Shown here one piece after another: positions 58,361 through 64,000 of a stretch of 64,000 nt of DNA. The first letter of the stretch is position 1, and the number at the start of each line of letters is the position of its first letter. The notes below the pieces were generated by a model that searched no databases, had not been told where the DNA came from, and saw nothing but the letters and a program-made list of their open reading frames with translations. This DNA comes from Odiellus spinosus. Lineage: Eukaryota > Arthropoda > Arachnida > Opiliones > Phalangiidae. The translations under genes were made by a program, and so were the position numbers. Location: positions 10,388,158 to 10,452,157 of the forward strand of contig OY987225.1 of the NCBI GenBank assembly GCA_963920705.1. The letters are read 5' to 3'.

Positions 58361-61300
58361 GGATCGTGTTTTTCGAATCGTGCTTTTCGAATCGTGCTTT
58401 TCGAATCGTGCTTTTCGAATCGTGCTTTTCGAATCGTGTTTTTCGAATCGTGTTTTTCGAATCGTGTTTTTCGAATCGTGTTTTTCGAATCGTGTCGAAT
58501 TTTCGAATCGTGTTTTTCGAATCGTGTTTTTCGAATCGTGTTTTTCGAATCGTGCTTTTCGAATCGTTCTTTTCGAATCGTGTTTTTCGAATCGTGTTTT
58601 TCGAATCGTGTTTTTCGAATCGTGTTTTTCGAATCGTGTTTTTCGAATCGTGTTTTTCGAATCGTGTTTTTCGAATCGTGTTTTTCGAATCGTGTTTTTC
58701 GAATCGTGTTTTTCGAATCGTGTTTTTCGAATCGTGTTTTTCGAATCGTGTTTTTCGAATCGTGTCGAATTTTCGAATCGTGTTTTTCGAATCGTGTCGA
58801 ATTTTCGAATCGTGTTTTTCGAATCGTGTCGAATTTTCGAATCGCGTTTTTCAAATCGTGTTTTTCGAATCGTGTTTTTCGAATCGTGTCGAATTTTCGA
58901 ATCGTGTTTTTCTAATCGGGTTTTTCGAATCGTGTTTTTCGAATCGTGTTTTTCGAATCGTGTTTTTCGAATCGTGTTTTTCGAATCGTGTTTTTCGGAT
59001 CGGGTTTTTCGAATCGTGTTTTACGAATCGATTTTTACGAATCATGTTTTTCGAATCGTGTTTTTCGAATCGTGTTTTTCGGATCGTGTTTTTCGAATCG
59101 TGTTTTTCGAATCGTGTTTTACGAATCGTGTTTTACGAATCGTGTTTTTCGAATCGTGTTTTTTGAATCGTGTTTTTCGAATCGTGTTCTTCGAATCCTG
59201 TTTTTCGAATCGTGTTTTTAGAATCGTGTTTTTCGAATCGTGTTTTTCGAATCGTGTTTTTCGAATCTTGTTTTTCGAATCGTGTTTTTCGAATCGTGTT
59301 TTTCTAATCGTGTTTTTCGAATCGTCTTTTTCGAATCGTGTTTTACGAATCGTGTTCTTCGAATCGTGTTTTTCGAATCGTGTTTTACGAATCGTGTTTT
59401 TCGAATCGTGTTTTTCGAATCGTGTTTTTCGAATCGTGTTTTTCGAATCTTGTCTTTCGAATCGTGCTTTTCGAATCGTGTTTTTCGAATCGTGTTTTTC
59501 GAATCGTGTTTTTCGAATCGTGTTTTTCGAATCGTGCTTTTCGAATCTTGCTTTTCGAATCGTGCTTTTCGAATCGTGTTTTTCGAATCGTGTTTTTCGA
59601 ATCGTGCTTTTCGAATCGTGCTTTTCGAATCGTGCTTTTCGAATCGTAGTTTTCGAGTCGTGCTTTTCGAATCGTGTTTTTCAAATCGTGTTTGTCGAAT
59701 CGTGTCGAATTTTCGAATCGTGTTTTTCGAATCGTGTTTTTCGGATCGTGTTTTTCGAATCGTGTTTTACGAATCGTGTTTTACGAATCGTGTTTTTCGA
59801 ATCGTGTTTTTCGGATCGTGTTTTTCGAATCGTGTTTTTCGAATCGTGTTTTTCGAATCGTGTTTTACGAATCGTGTTTTTCGAATCGTGTTTTTCGAAT
59901 CGTGTTTTTCGAATCGTGTTTTTCGAATCGTGTTTTTCGAATCGTGTTTTTCGAATCGTGTTTTTCGAATCGTGTCGAATTTTCGAATCGTGTTTTTCGA
60001 ATCGTGTCGAATTTTCGAATCGTGTTTTTCGAATCGTGTCGAATTTTCGAATCGCGTTTTTCAAATCGTGTTTTTCGAATCGTGTTTTTCGAATCGTGTC
60101 GAATTTTCGAATCGTGTTTTTCTAATCGTGTTTTTCGAATCGTGTTTTTCGAATCGTGTTTTTCGAATCGTGTTTTTCGAATCGTGTTTTTCGAATCGTG
60201 TTTTTCGGATCGTGTTTTTCGAATCGTGTTTTACGAATCGATTTTTACGAATCATGTTTTTCGAATCGTGTTTTTCGAATCGTGTTTTTTGGATCGTGTT
60301 TTTCGAATCGTGTTTTTCGAATCGTGTTTTACGAATCGTGTTTTACGAATCGTGTTTTTCGAATCGTGTTTTACGAATCGTGTTTTTCGAATCGTGTTTT
60401 TCGAATCGTGTTTTTCGAATCGTGTCTTTCGAATCGTGTTTTTCGAATCGTGTTTGTCGAATCGTGTTTTTCGAATCGTGTTCTTCGAATCCTGTTTTTC
60501 GAATCGTGTTTTTCGAATCGTGTTTTTCGAATCGTGTTTTTCGAATCGTGTTTTTCGAATCTTGTTTTTCGAATCGTGTTTTTCGAATCGTGTTTTTCTA
60601 ATCGTGTTTTTCGAATCGTCTTTTTCGAATCGTGTTTTACGAATCGTGTTCTTCGAATCGTGTTTTTCGAATCGTGTTTTACGAATCGTGTTTTTCGAAT
60701 CGTGTTTTTCGAATCGTGTTTTTCGAATCGTGTTTTTCGAATCTTGTTTTTCGAATCGTGCTTTTCGAATCGTGTTTTTCTAATCGTGTTTTTCGAATCG
60801 TGTTTTTCGAATCGTGTTTTTCGAATCGTGCTTTTCGAATCGTGCTTTTCGAATCGTGCTTTTCGAATCGTGTTTTTCGAATCGTGTTTTTCGAATCGTG
60901 TTTTTCGAATCGTGTTTTTCGAATCGTGCTTTTCGAATCGTGCTTTTCGAGTCGTGCTTTTCGAATCGTGCTTTTCGAGTCGGCTTTTCGAATCGTGTTT
61001 TTCGAATCGTGCTTTTCGAATCGTGCTTTTCGAATCGTGCTTTTCGAATCATGCTTTTCGAATCGTGCTTTTCGAATCGTGCTTTTCGAATCGTGCTTTT
61101 CGAATCGTGCTTTTCGAATCGTGTTTTTCGAATCGTGTTTTTCGAATCGTGTTTTTCGAATCGTGTCGAGTTTTCGAATCGTGTTTTTCGAATCGTGTTT
61201 TTCGAATCTTGTTTTTCGAATCGTGTTCTTCGAATCGTGTTCTTCGAATCGTGTTTTTCGAATCGTGTTTTTCGAATCGTGTTTTTCGAATCGTGTTTTT

Positions 61301-61400
61301 CGAATCGTGTTTTTCGAATCGTGTTTTTCGAATCGTGTTTTTCGAATCGTGTTTTTCGAATCGTGTTTTTCGAATCGTGTTTTTCGCATCGTGTTTTTCG
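58360..61400 (+). repeat. Satellite domain with repeated 18-mer, CTAATCG and ATCGATTTTTACG modules
   Basis: The sequence of markers 18-mer, CGCGTTTTTCAAATC, 18-mer, CTAATCG, CGGATCG, GTTTTACG, ATCGATTTTTACG, GTTTTACG run, GTTCTTCG, AATCCTG appears at 58.75-59.2 kb and again at 59.97-60.5 kb (about 1.2 kb apart). The module GAGTCGTGC, GTGTTTTTCAAATC, GTTTGTCG, 18-mer, CGGATCG recurs with CAAATC at 58062 and 59682 (1620 bp). A C-type run with a 13 bp GGCTTTTCG copy lies near 60.98 kb. Confidence 0.78.
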
Positions 61401-64000
61401 CATCGTGTTTTTCGAATCGTGTCGAATTTTCGAATCGTGTTTTACGAATCGTGTTTTTCGAATCGTGTCGAATTTTCGAATCGTGTTTTTCGAATCGTGT
61501 CGAATTTTCGGATCGTGTTTTTCGAATCGTGTTTTTCGAATCGTGTCGAATTTTCGAATCGTGTTTTTCGAATCGTGTTTTTCGAATCGTGTTTTTCGAA
61601 TCGTGTTTTTCGAATCGTGCTTTTCGAATCGTGCTTTTCGAGTCGTGCTTTTCGAATCGTGCTTTTCGAGTCGTGCTTTTCGAATCGTGTTTTTCGAATC
61701 GTGCTTTTCGAATCGTGCTTTTCGAATCGTGCTTTTCGAATCGTGCTTTTCGAATCGTGCTTTTCGAATCGTGCTTTTCGAATCGTGCTTTTCGAATCGT
61801 GCTTTTCGAATCGTGCTTTTCGAATCGTGTTTTTCGAATCGTGTTGTTCGAATCGTGTTCTTCTAATCGTGTTTTTCGAATCGTGTTTTTCGAATCGTGT
61901 TTTTCGAATCGTGTTTTTCGGATCGTGTTTTTCGAATCGTGTTTTTCGAATCGTGTTTTTCGAATCGTGTTTTTCGAATCGTGTCGAATTTTCGAATCGT
62001 GTTTTTCGAATCGTGTCGAATTTTCGAATCGTGTCGAATTTTCGAATCGCGTTTTTCAAATCGTGTTTTTCGAATCGTGTTTTTCGAATCGTGTCGAATT
62101 TTCGAATCGTGTCGAATTTTCGAATCGTGTTTTTCTAATCGTGTTTTTCGAATCGTGTTTTTCGAATCGTGTTTTTCGAATCGTGTTTTTCGAATCGTGT
62201 TTTTCGAATCGTGTTTTTCGAATCGTGTTTTTCGGATCGTGTTTTTCGAATCGTGTTTTTTGGATCGTGTTTTTCGAATCGTGTTTTTCGAATCGTGTTT
62301 TACGAATCGTGTTTTTCGAATCGTGTTTTACGAATCGTGTTTTTCGAATCGTGTTTTTCGAATCGTGTTTTTCGAATCGTGTTTTTCGAATCGTGTTTGT
62401 CGAATCGTGTTTTTCGAATCGTGTTCTTCGAATCCTGTTTTTCGAATCGTGTTTTTCGAATCGTGTTTTTCGAATCGTGTTTTTCGAATCGTGTTTTTCT
62501 AATCGTGTTTTTCGAATCGTCTTTTTCGAATCGTGTTTTACGAATCGTGTTCTTCGAATCGTGTTTTTCGAATCGTGTTTTACGAATCGTGTTTTTCGAA
62601 TCGTGTTTTTCGAATCGTGTTTTTCGAATCTTGTTTTTCGAATCGTGCTTTTCGAATCGTGTTTTTCTAATCGTGTTTTTCGAATCGTGTTTTTCGAATC
62701 GTGTTTTTCGAATCGTGCTTTTCGAATCGTGCTTTTCGAATTGTGCTTTTCGAATCGTGTTTTTCGAATCGTGCTTTTCGAATCGTGTTTTTCGAATCGT
62801 GTTCTTCGAATCGTGTTTTTCGAATCGTGTTTTTCGAATCGTGCTTTTCGAGTCGTGCTTTTCGAATCGTGCTTTTCGAGTCGTGCTTTTCGAATCGTGT
62901 TTTTCGAATCGTGCTTTTCGAATCGTGCTTTTCGAATCGTGTTTTTCGCATCGTGTTTTTCGCATCGTGTTTTTCGAATCGTGTCGAATTTTCGAATCGT
63001 GTTTTTCGAATCGTGTTTTTCGAATCGTGTCGAATTTTCGAATCGTGTTTTTCGAATCGTGTCGAATTTTCGGATCGTGTTTTTCGAATCGTGTTTTTCG
63101 AATCGTGTCGAATTTTCGAATCGTGTTTTTCGAATCGTGTTTTTCGAATCGTGTTTTTCGAATCGTGTTTTTCGAATCGTGTTTTTCGAATCGTGCTTTT
63201 CGAATCGTGCTTTTCGAGTCGTGCTTTTCGAATCGTGCTTTTCGAGTCGTGCTTTTCGAGTCGTGCTTTTCGAATCGTGTTTTTCGAATCGTGCTTTTCG
63301 AATCGTGCTTTTCGAATCGTGCTTTTCGAATCGTGCTTTTCGAATCGTGCTTTTCGAATCGTGCTTTTCGAATCGTGCTTTTCGAATCGTGTTTTTCGAA
63401 TCGTGTTGTTCGAATCGTGTTCTTCTAATCGTGTTTTTCGAATCGTGTTTTTCGAATCGTGTTTTTCGAATCGTGTTTTTCGGATCGTGTTTTTCGAATC
63501 GTGTTTTTCGAATCGTGTTTTTCGAATCGTGTTTTTCGAATCGTGTCGAATTTTCGAATCGTGTTTTTCGAATCGTGTCGAATTTTCGAATCGTGTTTTT
63601 CGAATCGTGTCGAATTTTCGAATCGCGTTTTTCAAATCGTGTTTTTCGAATCGTGTTTTTCGAATCGTGTCGAATTTTCGAATCGTGTCGAATTTTCGAA
63701 TCGTGTTTTTCTAATCGTGTTTTTCGAATCGTGTTTTTCGAATCGTGTTTTTCGAATCGTGTTTTTCGAATCGTGTTTTTCGAATCGTGTTTTTCGAATC
63801 GTGTTTTTCGGATCGTGTTTTTCGAATCGTGTTTTTTGGATCGTGTTTTTCGAATCGTGTTTTTCGAATCGTGTTTTACGAATCGTGTTTTTCGAATCGT
63901 GTTTTACGAATCGTGTTTTTCGAATCGTGTTTTTCGAATCGTGTTTTTCGAATCGTGTTTTTCGAATCGTGTTTGTCGAATCGTGTTTTTCGAATCGTGT
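61400..64000 (+). repeat. Satellite domain with a 1562-1576 bp HOR, running off the right edge
   Basis: GTTGTTCG (61844 and 63406) and TGGATCG (62261 and 63837) recur after 1562 and 1576 bp. The intervening order of C-type run, CTAATCG, CGGATCG, 18-mers, CGCGTTTTTCAAATC, double 18-mer and CTAATCG is the same. The array is still regular at position 64000. Confidence 0.82.

Larger units (their letters stand above)
7921..64000 (+). repeat. Satellite array of a 14 bp monomer, GTGTTTTTCGAATC, over 56 kb long
   Basis: The whole interval consists of head-to-tail copies of GTGTTTTTCGAATC, all in the same orientation, about 4,000 copies, continuing past the right edge. I saw no inserted transposon and no inverted segment. 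The monomer is 36% GC, has two CpGs and one TTCGAA palindrome per copy and a run of five T. The first copy is degenerate (GTTTTTCAAATTGT at 7921-7934), then the array is regular. Common variants are GTGCTTTTC, GTGTCTTTC, GTAGTTTTC, GTGTTTTAC, CGGATC, CGAGTC, AATCCTG and AATCTTG. Rarer length variants are 12, 13, 15 and 18 bp. No stop codon exists in any of six frames of the canonical unit, which explains the very long open frames on both strands; these are not genes. Confidence 0.99.

Noticed and set aside
7913..63714. Very long open frames on both strands (up to about 3,380 codons on plus, 1,920 on minus) encoding 14-residue repeats
   Set aside because: They follow from a 14 bp unit with no stop in any frame. 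All three frames of both strands are open together, starts are mostly GTG or TTG, and ends coincide with random variant monomers. No promoter, splice site or flanking coding sequence supports a repetitive protein.
7921..64000. CRISPR array
   Set aside because: The repeats are directly adjacent 14-mers with no spacers, and the sequence is eukaryotic.
7921..64000. tRNA genes suggested by TTCGAATC cores
   Set aside because: No acceptor, D or anticodon arms can be formed around any core; the match is limited to the B-box-like octamer.
7921..64000. Telomeric repeat
   Set aside because: The unit does not resemble TTAGG, TTAGGG or TCAGG, and it is not G-rich on one strand.
7921..64000. Heat-shock elements based on GAA/TTC words
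   Set aside because: The spacing is TTCGAA with no intervening two bases, and GAA to the next TTC is 8 bp; nGAAn blocks in alternating 5 bp phase are absent.

Overview
The window is eukaryotic nuclear DNA, most likely from an arthropod and probably an insect. The evidence is indirect. The left 7.9 kb is AT-rich, holds no recognisable host gene and is littered with broken retroelements: an LTR element with a CCHC Gag knuckle and a non-LTR element with a YADD reverse transcriptase. It also has a short run of TTAGG-like repeats, the pattern of the insect telomere motif and its interspersed copies. No operon, rRNA, tRNA or CRISPR structure is present, and I cannot name the species.

Left part, positions 1-7920. 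On the minus strand, 1-2449 carries a decayed Ty3/Gypsy-like retrotransposon that runs off the left edge. Read from right to left it has a long Gag-like frame with five in-frame stops, a Gag zinc knuckle, a retropepsin whose active-site triplet is destroyed, and the linker that precedes reverse transcriptase. Next come an AT-rich stretch with a 70-80 bp tandem repeat (about 2920-3290) and an orphan 146-codon frame (3440-3880, minus). On the plus strand lies a 5'-truncated, frameshifted LINE of the Jockey/CR1 type (about 4497-6298). A 154 bp foldback or MITE-like element follows (6870-7023), then about 0.9 kb of unremarkable sequence.

Right part, 7921-64000, is a single uninterrupted satellite array. 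It extends past the right edge and therefore exceeds 56 kb. The monomer is 14 bp, GTGTTTTTCGAATC, always in the same orientation, roughly 4,000 copies. Variants are mostly single-base (GTGCTTTTC, GTGTCTTTC, GTAGTTTTC, GTGTTTTAC, CGGATC, CGAGTC and others). Two different 18 bp forms each carry a 4 bp insertion, and rare 12, 13 and 15 bp forms occur. Variants form higher-order repeats (HORs): a 956 bp unit present three times in tandem, an exact 1000 bp duplication, a 757-785 bp duplication, and duplications at 1.56-1.58, 1.67, 3.7 and 5.4-5.7 kb. The lengths I worked through obey 14n + 18m. Some variant motifs are confined to zones and others recur 14-40 kb apart, which points to layered unequal exchange and conversion.

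The monomer has no stop codon in any of the six frames, so the array produces huge open frames on both strands. I treat all of them as artefacts of composition. The consequence worth keeping is that stops appear only in particular variant monomers. There are no working genes acting together here; the window reads as the edge of a heterochromatic satellite block, possibly centromeric, pericentromeric or subtelomeric, with a transposon-rich flank.
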